This document shows positions 43,300 to 53,202 of a DNA stretch of 64,000 nt, one piece after another. How positions within the stretch are numbered: position 1 is the first letter of the stretch; each line of letters opens with the position of its first letter. The notes beneath the pieces are model-generated. The model worked only from the letters and a program-made list of their open reading frames with translations. It was not told where the DNA came from and did no database searches. The stretch is taken from positions 98,097-162,096 of the forward strand of contig NZ_LYWZ01000021.1 in the NCBI RefSeq assembly GCF_001661965.1, written 5' to 3'. Made by a program: the position numbers and the translations under genes. The DNA is from Croceicoccus mobilis. Its GTDB lineage: Bacteria > Pseudomonadota > Alphaproteobacteria > Sphingomonadales > Sphingomonadaceae.

Positions 43300-44823
43300 A
43301 TGAAGCGTTTCGCCAGCCAGTTCGCCATCGCCTGCGCGGCCAGCGCCACCATCGCCGCTGCCGCCTATGCCCAAAGCGCACCCGCGCCGGGCGCGGCATC
43401 CGACCCCACCGGCAAGAGCCAGCAGGGCGATGTCTCCGTCACGATCTACAATGGCGATACCGCGCTGGTGCAGGACGTGCGCCAGCTGCCCTTCCCGCGC
43501 GGCCGCACCCGTATCGAATTCCCCGATGTCTCCAGCCGCATCCGCCCCGAAACGCTGAGCTTTGCCGCAGACGGCACCGGTATCGTCGAGCAGAATTTCG
43601 ATTTTGACCTCCTCACCCCCGCAAAGCTGATGGAAAAGGCGGTGGGCGAGACGATCACGCTGGTCCGCACCAATCCCGCCACCGGCAAGGAAACGCGCGA
43701 GCGCGCCAAGGTGCTTTCGGTCGCGGGCGGCGTAGTCGTGCAGATCGGCGACAGGATCGAGGTGCTGCGCGATGACGGCCTGCCCGTGCGCGCCGTTTTC
43801 GACCGCGTGCCCAATGGGCTGCGGGCCCGCCCCACCCTGTCCGTCACCGTCGATTCCTCCCGCGCCGGAACACGCCCGGCCTCAATCCGCTATCTCACGC
43901 GGGGGCTGGGCTGGCAGGCGGATTACGTCTCTCTTTACGACGAAGTGGCGGGCACGATCGACATGCAGGGCTGGGTCACGCTGACCAACAATACGGGCAC
44001 GACGTTCGAAGACGCGAACACGGTGCTGGTGGCGGGATCGCCCGCTGGCGCGAGCAATGGCGGTTATCGCCCCGCGCCGACACGCGGACAGGTGCGCAGC
44101 ATCGGGACGGAAAGCGCGGGCCGCGAGCAGCTCGCCGATTATTACCTCTACCCGCTGGCGGCGCGCACCACGATCGCCAATGCGCAGACCAAGCAGGTCA
44201 GCTTCATGGATGTACAGGGCGTGCCCGCGCAGAAAATCTATGCCCGCACGGTGAACTGGCTGCAAAGCGACAGCCAGCCGGTAAAGGCGGAGAGCCGTCT
44301 CGCCTTTTCATCGTCCCGCGATGGCGGTCTGGGCGATGCCCTGCCTGCCGGAACCGTGCGGTTCTATCAACGCGATGCCGGCGGCACCCCGCAATTCATC
44401 GGCGAAGACCAGATCGGCCACACACCGATGGGCAGCACCATGAGCCTGAAGCTGGGCGATGCCTTCGACGTTGCGGTGGAGGCTGCCGTGACGGCGCGCA
44501 CGAGAATCGATTCCGAGGATTATGTCCGCTCCGCCCGGTACCGCGTGATCGAGGGCGACAACGTCCGCCAGATCGATGTGCAGCGCGCCCAGACCTTCTG
44601 GCGCACGACCATGCGCTACAAGGTCACCAACGCCAAGGACACGCCGGTCGAGGTCGAGGTAACGCAGGCGGGTTTGGACCGCGGGTGGATCAGCCGCGAT
44701 TTCCGCGTGGTCAATGAAACCATCAAGGGCGAGCAGCAAAACCTCGACCAGCGTGTGTGGAGCGTGCCCGTCCCCGCCAATGGCGAAACGGTGCTGAGCG
44801 TCACTTACGAGACGCGGTACTGA
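43300..44823 (+). CDS. DUF4139 domain-containing envelope protein
   Basis: A 507-residue protein with a signal peptide (FAIACAASATIAAAAYAQ) and a beta-rich DUF4139 fold: VSVTIYNGDTALVQDVRQLP near residue 48, ISRGLGWQADYV-like YLTRGLGWQADYVSLYDEV, then GWVTLTNNTGTTFEDANTVL and the C-terminal WSVPVPANGETVLSVTYETR. It is probably periplasmic or outer-membrane attached; the molecular role of DUF4139 proteins is not established. The start is the ATG at 43300 behind GGGGGAGAG; the open frame back to 43153 has no homology. A second, diverged DUF4139 gene follows 14 bp later, so the two look like a tandem duplication in one operon. Confidence 0.85.
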   Translation: MKRFASQFAIACAASATIAAAAYAQSAPAPGAASDPTGKSQQGDVSVTIYNGDTALVQDVRQLPFPRGRTRIEFPDVSSRIRPETLSFAADGTGIVEQNFDFDLLTPAKLMEKAVGETITLVRTNPATGKETRERAKVLSVAGGVVVQIGDRIEVLRDDGLPVRAVFDRVPNGLRARPTLSVTVDSSRAGTRPASIRYLTRGLGWQADYVSLYDEVAGTIDMQGWVTLTNNTGTTFEDANTVLVAGSPAGASNGGYRPAPTRGQVRSIGTESAGREQLADYYLYPLAARTTIANAQTKQVSFMDVQGVPAQKIYARTVNWLQSDSQPVKAESRLAFSSSRDGGLGDALPAGTVRFYQRDAGGTPQFIGEDQIGHTPMGSTMSLKLGDAFDVAVEAAVTARTRIDSEDYVRSARYRVIEGDNVRQIDVQRAQTFWRTTMRYKVTNAKDTPVEVEVTQAGLDRGWISRDFRVVNETIKGEQQNLDQRVWSVPVPANGETVLSVTYETRY

Positions 44824-44837
44824 TCCGGGGCGGCGCG

Positions 44838-46520
44838 GTGCTGCAAAGGATCTTCAGGCCGGGGCTGCATCTGGCGGCGCTTCTTGGCGTGGGCGCATGG
44901 ATTGCGGGTGTCGTGCCCCGGCCCGGTCCCGCCGATGCGCAGGAGATGGCGCGCGCCGCCGTCGATGCCTCCGCACCCACCGACATTGCAGTCACGATCT
45001 ATCGCGACGAGGACCGGATGGGCGGGCCCATCGATCCCGACTGGGCGGGCGGCTTCGCGATGATTTCGGAAACGCGCACGGTAACGCTGCCTGCCGGGCC
45101 GTCGCGCGTCCGGTTCGAAGGCGTGGCCGAAAGCATGGTCGCGGTATCGGCCATCGTCACCGGCCTTCCCGGCGGCACGATCGAAAAGAACCGCAATGCC
45201 GCCGTGCTCTCGCCCGCTTCGCTGGTGGATGGGACATTGGGCAACCGTGTCACGATTACTCGCACCAATCCCGGCACGGGCGAAGCGGTCAGCGAAAGCG
45301 CGGTCGTGAAGACACGCGCCGATGGCGGGCTCGTGCTTAAAACCCGAGATGGGTATGAGGCGGTGCGATGCGCAGGCCTGCCTGAAAAGCTGACCTTCGA
45401 CCGCGTTCCTGCCGGTCTGTCGCCGCAGCCAGTCTATAGCGTCGATACGGTTTCGCCGCGCGGCGGCACCTACACGGTGACGCTCACCTATCTCGCCACC
45501 GATTTCGACTGGCAGGCGAATTACGTCGCCACTTTCGACCGGGCGAGCCGCGAGAAAGAGCGCACGCTAAAGCTGATGGCATGGCTGACGGTCGCCAATA
45601 GCAATGGGCAGAGCTTTCCGGGCGCCGAGCTGATGACCGTGGCGGGCCGGGTCAATGTGACCAGCGATTACGAACAGCTTGCCGATGCGCCCGATGCAAA
45701 GCCGCTGCGCCTCACATGCTATCCGCTGGGCAGCACGGCGACCGGCACGCAGCCGACGGTCTATGATGATGGCGGCGGCCTCCGCGTGCCGCCACCTGCT
45801 CCAGCCGCGATGATGGCCGAATCCATCGTCGTCACCGCGCAGCGCAAATCGGCGAATGGGTTCGCGATGGACGAAGTCGCCGACATGGAGGCGAGCGAGG
45901 AGGCACTGGGCGATCTCAAGCTTTATCGCGTGCCCGTGCCGGTCGATGTCTCGGCGCAGGGGCAAAAGCAGGTAAAATTCCTGGATCTGGGCGCGGTGAA
46001 GGGCCGCATGGTGCATTTCGCCACCTGCGACCGGGAGGCGGAAACGCCCGCCATGCTCCGGCTGGAGGCGAAGAACCTTGAGGCGAACGGCCTTGGCCGG
46101 GCCTTGCCTGAAGGACAGGTGGCCGTATTCGAGCCCAGCCGCTTTGGCCCGCTTCTGGTAGCGGAAGACCAGATGCGCGATTTTGCCACGGGAGAGGACG
46201 TGGAGATCATGCTGGCGCTTCAGACCCCGGTGCTGGTCGATTGCCGCCCCGTTGGCGATGACCGGGAAGAAGCGATGGAGCGTTTCGACGAACTTCTGGC
46301 TGCCGGCAAATGGGCATCGCAGGAGGCAGTGATCACCAACCCCACCGCTTCGGCCATCAGCTTCCAGCTTGTCCTGTCACCTGCCAGCGTGGTGGAGATC
46401 CGCAGGGCCAGCAGAAAAATCGAAACCTATCGCGGCAATCAGGCGATGCGGATCGACGTTCCCGCCGGATCCAGCCGCACGATCCGGTGGCAGATGCGTG
46501 ATCCCTCTGCCCAGCGCTAA
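44838..46520 (+). CDS. Second DUF4139-like envelope protein with an internal TonB-box-like motif
   Basis: About 560 residues. From a GTG start at 44838 it has a hydrophobic export segment (LHLAALLGVGAWIAGVV) ending near PADAQE. The body parallels the upstream gene: TDIAVTIYRDEDRMGG, TYLATDFDWQANYVATF, then MAWLTVANSNGQSFPGAEL and a C-terminal PAGSSRTIRWQMRD. In the middle, at 45819-45848, it reads ESIVVTAQRK, the exact style of a sphingomonad TonB box, which normally occurs near the N-terminus of TonB receptors. The protein is not a receptor (no plug or barrel). The start is uncertain, since no strong ribosome site precedes the GTG. Its stop overlaps the convergent GNAT gene (CTAA). Confidence 0.75.
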   Translation: MLQRIFRPGLHLAALLGVGAWIAGVVPRPGPADAQEMARAAVDASAPTDIAVTIYRDEDRMGGPIDPDWAGGFAMISETRTVTLPAGPSRVRFEGVAESMVAVSAIVTGLPGGTIEKNRNAAVLSPASLVDGTLGNRVTITRTNPGTGEAVSESAVVKTRADGGLVLKTRDGYEAVRCAGLPEKLTFDRVPAGLSPQPVYSVDTVSPRGGTYTVTLTYLATDFDWQANYVATFDRASREKERTLKLMAWLTVANSNGQSFPGAELMTVAGRVNVTSDYEQLADAPDAKPLRLTCYPLGSTATGTQPTVYDDGGGLRVPPPAPAAMMAESIVVTAQRKSANGFAMDEVADMEASEEALGDLKLYRVPVPVDVSAQGQKQVKFLDLGAVKGRMVHFATCDREAETPAMLRLEAKNLEANGLGRALPEGQVAVFEPSRFGPLLVAEDQMRDFATGEDVEIMLALQTPVLVDCRPVGDDREEAMERFDELLAAGKWASQEAVITNPTASAISFQLVLSPASVVEIRRASRKIETYRGNQAMRIDVPAGSSRTIRWQMRDPSAQR

Positions 46521-47104
46521 AAGCGTTTCATCCAATATTGCATCGGCTTGGCAGTCTCCTGCGCCTCGCCCCGGTCCTTCCACGAAAGCTCAGTCGTAAG
46601 CCCCTCTACCGGGGCATAGCCACGATTGGTCCAGAACCGGTCATGCGGGCGATAATCGGCAGGCCGCGCCGGATGGTCGGCTGGCCTGATGACCGATGCG
46701 AAACAGGTGCTGTCCGCCCCCGCTGCCCTCGCGTGCCCTTCGCGGGCGTCGAAAAAGGAATGACCCACGCCCTGTCCGCGATATTCGGGCAGCAGCACGC
46801 TTTCGCCGAAATAAAACAGATTGGCGGTTGCGATCCCGCGCTCTTCAAAAGGTCTGCGAAATTCTTCCTTTTGCGAGGACATCGGCGATGCGGTAGCCAC
46901 GCCGACGATGTCGTCGCCGTCCAGAGCGGCGACCAGCACGCTGCCCGGTTCGGCGATGAATTCGCGGACGTAGCGCGCCTCGTAAGCGGGATCGCCATCA
47001 TAGAGATAGGGGTATTCCGCAAAGACCGCGATGCGCAGCGCCGCCAGCGCTTCGACGGCCTGCAGCAATTCCCCCCCGGTCAAGGCGCGGATGGCTATGG
47101 CCAT
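46517..47104 (-). CDS. GNAT-family N-acetyltransferase
   Basis: A 195-residue acetyltransferase fold. The acetyl-CoA pyrophosphate loop is ESVLLPEYRGQGVGHSFFD near residue 105; VLVAALDGDDIVGVATASPM is the preceding strand pair, and DRFWTNRGYAPVEGLTTEL the C-terminal strand. Substrate unknown. It is divergent from ku by 91 bp and convergent with the DUF4139 gene, with overlapping stop codons, so it forms a single-gene unit. Confidence 0.85.
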   Translation of the reverse strand: MAIAIRALTGGELLQAVEALAALRIAVFAEYPYLYDGDPAYEARYVREFIAEPGSVLVAALDGDDIVGVATASPMSSQKEEFRRPFEERGIATANLFYFGESVLLPEYRGQGVGHSFFDAREGHARAAGADSTCFASVIRPADHPARPADYRPHDRFWTNRGYAPVEGLTTELSWKDRGEAQETAKPMQYWMKRF

Positions 47105-47195
47105 GATTCAAATCCTCTTATCCCAATGGCTTCGCCAACGCGTGGAACCGGCATGCGGTTTCAAGCGCTTTTCACCAGTTGAAAGGGGAAATGCA

Positions 47196-48041
47196 ATGGC
47201 GGCACGCGCCTATTGGCAAGGTCAGATCAGGCTCGCGCTGGTGTCGATACCGGTGGAGATATATCCGGCGACGAAATCGGGGGCATCGATCAGCTTTCGC
47301 CAGATCCACGAACCGTCGGGCAAGCCGATCAATTATGAAAAAGTGGTGCAAGGTATCGGCCCGGTCGACCGCGACGAGATCGTGAAGGGATACGAGCTGT
47401 CGAAAGGCAATTACGTCCTGCTCGACGATGAAGAGATCGAGGCCGCCAAGGTAGAAAGCCGCAAGACGCTGGAGCTGGTGCAATTCGTCGACGCGCATGA
47501 AATCGACGTGTTCTATTTCGAAAAGCCCTATTTCGTGGTCCCCGCCGACGATCTGGCGGATGAGGCTTTCATCGTGCTGCGCGACGCTTTGCGCAAGGCG
47601 AAGAAAGTGGGCCTTGGTCAGCTGTCTGTGCGCGGGAGCGAGAAGCTGGTGTCGATCAAGCCATGCGGCAAGGGGCTGGTGCTGGAGACTTTGCGCTATG
47701 CCGATGAGGTGCGCAAAGCACAAAGCTATTTCACCGAGATCCCGGATGACAAGCCGGACAAGGAACTGCTCGATCTGGCGACCCAGCTGATCGAGAAGAA
47801 ATCCGCCCCCTTTGACGCGAGCGAATTTCATGACCGCTATGTCGATGCGATCAAGGAGATCATCGACAAGAAGGCCAAGTCGAAAGGCAAGAAGGTAATC
47901 GAGGATGTCGACGAGCCTGCGCCGAGCGGCAAATCGAACGTGATCGACCTGATGGCGGCGCTGAAGGAATCGGTCGATGGCAAGGGCGGGAAAAAGAAGG
48001 CGCCCGCCAAGAAATCCACCAGCCGAAAGAAGAGCGCCTGA
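47196..48041 (+). CDS. ku: Non-homologous end-joining protein Ku
   Basis: A 281-residue bacterial Ku. The core opens with YWQGQIRLALVSIPVEIYPA and contains GKPINYEKVVQGIGPVDRDE, VDAHEIDVFYFEKPYFVVP and LGQLSVRGSEKLVSIKPCG; the C-terminus is a Lys-rich tail (GKGGKKKAPAKKSTSRKKSA) that aids DNA binding and threading. It forms a ring homodimer on double-strand breaks and recruits LigD, whose gene starts 3 bp downstream. The start is the ATG at 47196 behind GAAAGGGGAA; the open frame upstream overlaps the GNAT gene and is not used. Confidence 0.95.
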   Translation: MAARAYWQGQIRLALVSIPVEIYPATKSGASISFRQIHEPSGKPINYEKVVQGIGPVDRDEIVKGYELSKGNYVLLDDEEIEAAKVESRKTLELVQFVDAHEIDVFYFEKPYFVVPADDLADEAFIVLRDALRKAKKVGLGQLSVRGSEKLVSIKPCGKGLVLETLRYADEVRKAQSYFTEIPDDKPDKELLDLATQLIEKKSAPFDASEFHDRYVDAIKEIIDKKAKSKGKKVIEDVDEPAPSGKSNVIDLMAALKESVDGKGGKKKAPAKKSTSRKKSA

Positions 48042-48044
48042 TCC

Positions 48045-50540
48045 GTGGCCGACCTTCTCGCCGAGTATAATTCCAAGCGCGATTTCGCGAAGACGCCAGA
48101 ACCCAGAGGCGCACCCAAGGGCGCGCCGAAAGGCAAGGCGAGCAAAAAGGGCAGCAATCGCTTCATCGTGCAAAAGCATGATGCGACCCGCCTGCATTGG
48201 GATTTGCGGCTGGAGATGGACGGCGTGCTGAAAAGCTGGGCCGTGACCAAAGGCCCCTCACCCGATCCAGACATCAAGCGGCTGGCGGTGCGCACGGAAG
48301 ATCATCCGCTCTCCTATGCCGATTTCGAGGGCACCATCCCCGCAAAGGAATATGGCGGCGGCACGGTGATGCTGTGGGACAGCGGAACATGGGCCCCGAT
48401 CGAAGGCAAGAGCGCCGACGACATCAAGGAAGGCCATCTCCACTTTACGCTGAGCGGCGAGCGGATGAAGGGCGAATGGCTGCTGATCCGCCTGAAACCG
48501 CGCGGCAAGGAGAAGCGCGAGAACTGGCTGCTGCGCAAGATCTCGGACGAATACGCCGAAGCCGGTGACTCGCTGGTGGAGCAGGCGCTGACCAGCGTGC
48601 AAACGGGCCGCTCCATGGCGGAGATCGCGGCGGACGAAGGCGGCGATTTCGCGGCAAAGATGAAAGAGGCCGCCGGGCCTGAGAGCAAGACGGCCAAGCC
48701 AAAGCGCAAGGCCACGGCGAAACAACCGAAATTCCGCAAGCCGCAACTGGCCATGCTGGTCGACAGCGTGCCCGCCGGAAACGGCTGGATGCACGAGATC
48801 AAGTTCGACGGCTATCGCGCCATGATCGCCTGCGCTGGTGACAAGGTCACGGTCTGGACTCGCAGCGGCAAGGACTGGACCGAGAAATTCGGCCCCCTTG
48901 CCAAGGCCTTGCAGGGCCTGGACTTGCCGCCCTGCCTGATCGACGGGGAAATCGTCGCCTATGACGCAAACGGCAATCCCGATTTCTCGTCCTTGCAGCA
49001 GGTGCTGAAGCGCGGCCATGGATCGCAGGGAGAGAAAGACGCATTGGGTTTCCACGCCTTCGACCTCCTCGAACTTGATGGCGAGGACCTGACGAAGCAC
49101 ACGAATATCGAGCGCAAGGAAAGGCTGGAGGCACTGCTGCGCGATGCCAACACGCCGATCCATGTCGCCGATCACGTTATCGGCGCGGGTGAAAAGCTGT
49201 ATGAGCAGATGTGCAAGGCTGGGCAGGAAGGCATCATCTCGAAGAAGATTGACGCGCCCTACCGCTCCACCCGGTCAAAGGCGTGGGTAAAGGTCAAGTG
49301 CACGCGGCGGCAGGAATTCGTGATCGTCGGCTTTGCCAGATCCAGCGCCAAGGGGCGGCCCTTCGCCTCGATCCTGCTGGCGCAAGAGGAAGATGGCGAA
49401 CTGGCCTATAAGGGCAAGGTCGGCACCGGGTTCGATGCCGACACGCTGGATGACCTCGCCGCGAAGTTCGGCAGGATCAAACGCAAGACCCCGCCCGTGG
49501 ACGTCGAGCGCGCCGATGCGCGTGGCGCGGTCTGGCTGACGCCAAAGCTGGTCGCCGAAGTCGCCTTTGCAGAATTCACGGCGGACGGCCGCGTGCGCCA
49601 TGGCAGTTTCCTTGGCCTGCGTGGCGATAAGGATGCGGGCGAGGTGAAACCCGAAAAGGCAAGCAAGCCCCCGGCGGACAGCATCGTTGAGATTTCCAGC
49701 CGCGAACGCGTCGTCTTCCCAGACAGCGGCCAGACCAAGGGCGAGCTGGCCGATTACTACACGGCCATCGCCCCGTTGATGCTGCCCTTTGCCGCAGAGC
49801 GCCCCGTGAGCCTTGTCCGCTGCCCGCAGGGGCGCGCGAAGAAGTGTTTTTTCCAGAAGCACGACAGCGGCGGTCTGGGCGATGCGGTGCACCACGTGCC
49901 GATCAAGGAGAAAGACGGTGGGACCGAGGATTATCTCTTCGTTCGCGATACCACCGGCATCCTGCAATGCGTCCAGATGGGCACCATCGAATTCCACGGG
50001 TGGGCATCGCGGTCGGGCGATGTGGAGAAGCCTGACCGGATGATATTCGACCTCGACCCCGATGAGGGGCTCGATTTCGATAGCGTGAAGCAGGCCGCCA
50101 GCGACATACGGGATCGCCTCGCCGAACTCGGCCTTACCAGCTTTGCCATGCTTTCAGGCGGCAAGGGCGTGCATGTGGTGGTGCCGCTGCGCACCGGTCA
50201 CGGCTGGGACGCGCACAAGGATTTCGCGCGCCGCTTCGCCGAAGCCATGGCGATGGCCGAACCCGAACGCTTTACCGCGACGATGAGCAAGGCCAAGCGC
50301 AAGGGCAAGATCTTTATCGACTGGCTCAGGAACCAGCGCGGATCGACCGCCGTGCTCCCCTACTCCGCGCGCGCCCGCAGCGGTGCGCCGGTGGCCGTGC
50401 CCATCGGATGGGGGGAGTTAAAGGACATGGAGGATGCGCATCCTTTTTCGATTTCGGATGCAGACAGACTGCTGAAACGATCGCGGACGAAGGCGCTGAC
50501 GGGATGGGGTTTCGCCGATCAGCGCCTGCCTGACCTATAA
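48045..50540 (+). CDS. ligD: Multifunctional DNA ligase D
   Basis: An 831-residue NHEJ enzyme with the order phosphoesterase, ligase, polymerase. Residues about 38-165 are the 3'-phosphoesterase (FIVQKHDATRLHWDLRLEMD, AKEYGGGTVMLWDSG). The ATP-dependent ligase follows with the nucleotidylated Lys253 in HEIKFDGYRAMI and GIISKKIDAPYRS. The C-terminal primase-polymerase starts near residue 545 (SSRERVVFPDSGQTKGELAD) with the metal pair in MIFDLDPDEGLDFD. The start is a GTG only three bases after the ku stop. It is co-transcribed with ku and supplies end processing, fill-in and sealing of breaks. A weak AACCG-GTA-CGGTT hairpin with a T-rich stretch follows the stop. Confidence 0.95.
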   Translation: MADLLAEYNSKRDFAKTPEPRGAPKGAPKGKASKKGSNRFIVQKHDATRLHWDLRLEMDGVLKSWAVTKGPSPDPDIKRLAVRTEDHPLSYADFEGTIPAKEYGGGTVMLWDSGTWAPIEGKSADDIKEGHLHFTLSGERMKGEWLLIRLKPRGKEKRENWLLRKISDEYAEAGDSLVEQALTSVQTGRSMAEIAADEGGDFAAKMKEAAGPESKTAKPKRKATAKQPKFRKPQLAMLVDSVPAGNGWMHEIKFDGYRAMIACAGDKVTVWTRSGKDWTEKFGPLAKALQGLDLPPCLIDGEIVAYDANGNPDFSSLQQVLKRGHGSQGEKDALGFHAFDLLELDGEDLTKHTNIERKERLEALLRDANTPIHVADHVIGAGEKLYEQMCKAGQEGIISKKIDAPYRSTRSKAWVKVKCTRRQEFVIVGFARSSAKGRPFASILLAQEEDGELAYKGKVGTGFDADTLDDLAAKFGRIKRKTPPVDVERADARGAVWLTPKLVAEVAFAEFTADGRVRHGSFLGLRGDKDAGEVKPEKASKPPADSIVEISSRERVVFPDSGQTKGELADYYTAIAPLMLPFAAERPVSLVRCPQGRAKKCFFQKHDSGGLGDAVHHVPIKEKDGGTEDYLFVRDTTGILQCVQMGTIEFHGWASRSGDVEKPDRMIFDLDPDEGLDFDSVKQAASDIRDRLAELGLTSFAMLSGGKGVHVVVPLRTGHGWDAHKDFARRFAEAMAMAEPERFTATMSKAKRKGKIFIDWLRNQRGSTAVLPYSARARSGAPVAVPIGWGELKDMEDAHPFSISDADRLLKRSRTKALTGWGFADQRLPDL

Positions 50541-50625
50541 CCGGTACGGTTCTTTAATTTTCCTACATCGAACCAGAATGCCACACCCTCGCGCGCAATT
50601 CCGCCTGCGAAGGATTCCCAGCCCC

Positions 50626-51039
50626 ATGTCCATTCTCGAATCACTCATCGGTCCGATCACCTCGATCCTCGACAAGGTCATCCCCGACAAGGCCGCGCGC
50701 GAGCGAGCCAAGCTCGAGCTTCTCCAGCTTCAGAACAGCCAGGAACTGAAGACGATCGAGGCACGCCTGTCGGCCATCGTCACCGAAGCGCAATCGAAGG
50801 ACCCGTGGACCAGCCGCGCGCGTCCTGCCTTCCTCTATGTCATGTATTCGCTGATCCTGTTTGCGATTCCCATGGGCGTGATCTCCGCGTTTCGCCCGGA
50901 AACGGCAGACGCCATCGGACGTGGCATGACGAGCTATCTCGCCGCGCTGCCCGAACCGCTCTACGCGCTCTTCGGCACCGGTTATCTCGGCTATACGGTG
51001 GCGCGCCAGTGGGGGAAGGCAAAGGGCACAGATCGTTAG
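50626..51039 (+). CDS. GTA-type 3-TM holin family protein
   Basis: A 137-residue membrane protein. An N-terminal amphipathic part (LGPI-like LIGPITSILDKVIPDKAARE, then a coiled KLELLQLQNSQELKTIEARL) is followed by two clear hydrophobic helices (FLYVMYSLILFAIPMGVISA and the YALFGTGYLGYTVARQW end) around RARPAF. This matches the holin family linked to gene transfer agent release in alphaproteobacteria, where it makes the pore that lets the endolysin reach the wall. No endolysin or capsid gene is beside it, which is normal for the GTA lysis gene. A role in GTA release is inference from the family. Confidence 0.75.
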   Translation: MSILESLIGPITSILDKVIPDKAARERAKLELLQLQNSQELKTIEARLSAIVTEAQSKDPWTSRARPAFLYVMYSLILFAIPMGVISAFRPETADAIGRGMTSYLAALPEPLYALFGTGYLGYTVARQWGKAKGTDR

Positions 51040-51164
51040 GAAATAGTCCCTAATGAAACCGGGGACGGGGCGAACTTCTCCCAATAATCGGACCGCCCCC
51101 CCTTGCCCTCGATCAATCACAAGCGCATAGGCCCGTCCCATTGTGAATTTCCCAAGAGGGTTTG

Positions 51165-51662
51165 ATGGGCGACATGATCCAGAACGATCGCAAGCGATCG
51201 AACAAATCCGGCATGAATGTCGATAGCGCGCTGGTGCGCGAACTTGCCGAATTGCTCGGCGAAACCGGCCTGACCGAGATCGAGGTCGAGGATGGTGAAC
51301 GCAAGATTCGCGTTTCGCGCGCTGGTGGCATTGCCAGCGTGGCTGCGGCTGCTCCGGTGATGGCGGCTCCCGCTCCCGCAGCAGCGCCTGCCGCGGCTGA
51401 GGCTGCTCCTGCCGCTGCTGCCGTGAATGCCGATGCGGTTAAATCGCCGATGGTCGGCACGGCCTATCTGGCGCCCGAACCCGGCGCGCCCGATTACATC
51501 AAGGTCGGTCAGCAGGTTAAGGCAGGCGACACGCTGGTCATCGTGGAAGCGATGAAGGTGATGAACGCCATCCCCGCGCCCCGTTCGGGCACGGTGACGC
51601 AGATCCTGATCAGCAATGCCGAGCCGGTCGAATTCGACCAGCCGCTCGTCGTGATCGAGTGA
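51165..51662 (+). CDS. accB: Acetyl-CoA carboxylase biotin carboxyl carrier protein
   Basis: A 165-residue BCCP. The N-terminal helical part ([20 protein letters not shown]) is followed by a long Ala/Pro linker (residues about 58-88) and the biotinyl domain with Lys131 in [13 protein letters not shown], the biotin attachment site. It carries carboxylated biotin for acetyl-CoA carboxylase in fatty-acid synthesis. The start is the ATG at 51165 (AGAGGG upstream). It is 13 bp before accC in the usual accBC operon. Confidence 0.94.
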   Translation: MGDMIQNDRKRSNKSGMNVDSALVRELAELLGETGLTEIEVEDGERKIRVSRAGGIASVAAAAPVMAAPAPAAAPAAAEAAPAAAAVNADAVKSPMVGTAYLAPEPGAPDYIKVGQQVKAGDTLVIVEAMKVMNAIPAPRSGTVTQILISNAEPVEFDQPLVVIE

Positions 51663-51675
51663 CGCGAGCAGCATA

Positions 51676-53025
51676 ATGGCCATCAAGCGTATCCTGATTG
51701 CCAATCGCGGCGAGATTGCGCTGCGCGTTCACCGCGCCGCGCAGGAAATGGGGATCGAGACCGTCGCGGTGCACTCCACCGCCGACGCCGACGCGATGCA
51801 TGTGCGCCTTGCCGACCATTCGGTCTGCATCGGCCCGCCGTCAGCGACCGACAGCTATCTCAACATCGCGGCGATCATTTCGGCAGCGGAAATCTCGGGC
51901 GCGGATGCTATCCACCCCGGCTACGGTTTCCTGTCCGAAAACGCCCGCTTTGCCGAGATCGTCGAGGCGCATGACATCGCGTGGATCGGGCCTAAGCCCG
52001 AGCATATCCGCACCATGGGCGACAAGGTCGAAGCCAAGCGCACCGCAGGCGCGCTGGGCCTCCCCCTCGTTCCGGGCAGCGATGGCGCGGTCGAAAGCGC
52101 CGAGGAAGCACTGAAGCTGGCTGAGGAGATCGGCTATCCCGTGCTGGTCAAGGCGGCGAGCGGCGGCGGCGGCCGCGGCATGAAGGTCGTGAAGAATGCC
52201 GAAGAGCTCCCCTCGCAGATGAGCGCGGCGCGTTCGGAAGCGAAATCGGCCTTTGGCGACGACACCGTCTATATCGAGAAATATCTCGGCAATCCGCGCC
52301 ACATCGAATTCCAGGTGTTCGGCGACGGCAATGGCAATGCCATCCATCTGGGCGAACGCGACTGCTCGCTGCAGCGCCGTCACCAGAAGGTGCTGGAGGA
52401 AGCTCCCTCCCCCGTGATCAGCGCCGAAGAGCGTGAGCGCATGGGCGAGATCTGTTCGAAGGCCATGGCCGACATGGGCTATCGCGGCGCGGGCACGATC
52501 GAGTTCCTGTGGGAAAACGGCGAGTTCTACTTCATCGAGATGAACACCCGCCTGCAGGTGGAGCATCCCGTAACCGAGGCCATCACCGGTCTCGACCTCG
52601 TGCGCGAACAGATCCGCATCGCAGAGGGCAAGCCGCTGTCGGTCGCGCAGGAAGACCTGCGCTTCACCGGCCACGCGATCGAGTGTCGCATCAATGCTGA
52701 AGACCCTTTCACCTTCGCCCCTTCGCCGGGTGAGGTGACCAGCTATCACGCGGCGGGCGGCATGCATGTTCGCGTCGATAGCGGGATCTATGCCAGCTAT
52801 CGCATTCCGCCCTATTACGATTCCATGATCGCCAAGCTGATCGTCTATGGCCGCACCCGCGAAGGCTGCATCATGCGCCTGCGCCGCGCGCTGGAGGAGA
52901 TGGTGATCGAAGGCGTGAAAACCTCGATCCCGCTGCACGAGGAACTGGTCCGTCAGGAAGACTTCCTGTCCGGCGATTATTCGATCAAGTGGCTGGAAGA
53001 GTGGCTGGCGCAAAGAGACGTCTGA
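51676..53025 (+). CDS. accC: Acetyl-CoA carboxylase biotin carboxylase subunit
   Basis: A 449-residue ATP-grasp enzyme that carboxylates biotin on AccB. Motifs in order: [20 protein letters not shown] at the start, [18 protein letters not shown], the Gly-rich ATP loop [34 protein letters not shown], and [20 protein letters not shown]. Length is exactly that of E. coli AccC (449). It is in an operon with accB. A GC-rich hairpin follows at 53066. Confidence 0.96.
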   Translation: MAIKRILIANRGEIALRVHRAAQEMGIETVAVHSTADADAMHVRLADHSVCIGPPSATDSYLNIAAIISAAEISGADAIHPGYGFLSENARFAEIVEAHDIAWIGPKPEHIRTMGDKVEAKRTAGALGLPLVPGSDGAVESAEEALKLAEEIGYPVLVKAASGGGGRGMKVVKNAEELPSQMSAARSEAKSAFGDDTVYIEKYLGNPRHIEFQVFGDGNGNAIHLGERDCSLQRRHQKVLEEAPSPVISAEERERMGEICSKAMADMGYRGAGTIEFLWENGEFYFIEMNTRLQVEHPVTEAITGLDLVREQIRIAEGKPLSVAQEDLRFTGHAIECRINAEDPFTFAPSPGEVTSYHAAGGMHVRVDSGIYASYRIPPYYDSMIAKLIVYGRTREGCIMRLRRALEEMVIEGVKTSIPLHEELVRQEDFLSGDYSIKWLEEWLAQRDV

Positions 53026-53065
53026 TTTTTACGCCAACTCTTTAAGAAATTGTCTTATTTCCTGC

Positions 53066-53097
53066 CGGGGCCCGCTTCGTTTGACGAACGGGCCCCG
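53066..53097 (+). terminator. GC-rich stem-loop after accC
   Basis: CGGGGCCCGCTTCGT pairs with ACGAACGGGCCCCG (one bulged C). It is 40 bp after the stop codon. It lacks a U-tract, but the stem is very stable; likely the end of the accBC transcript. Confidence 0.6.
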
Positions 53098-53202
53098 ACT
53101 TGCGACAATCGGGGCAAATCATCGGCGCATCCCTCTGATCGCGCCTTTTTCACGCGGCGCGCCTTTTGCGCGCGCCCTCACCCCCGAGCACAGGAAAAAT
53201 TA

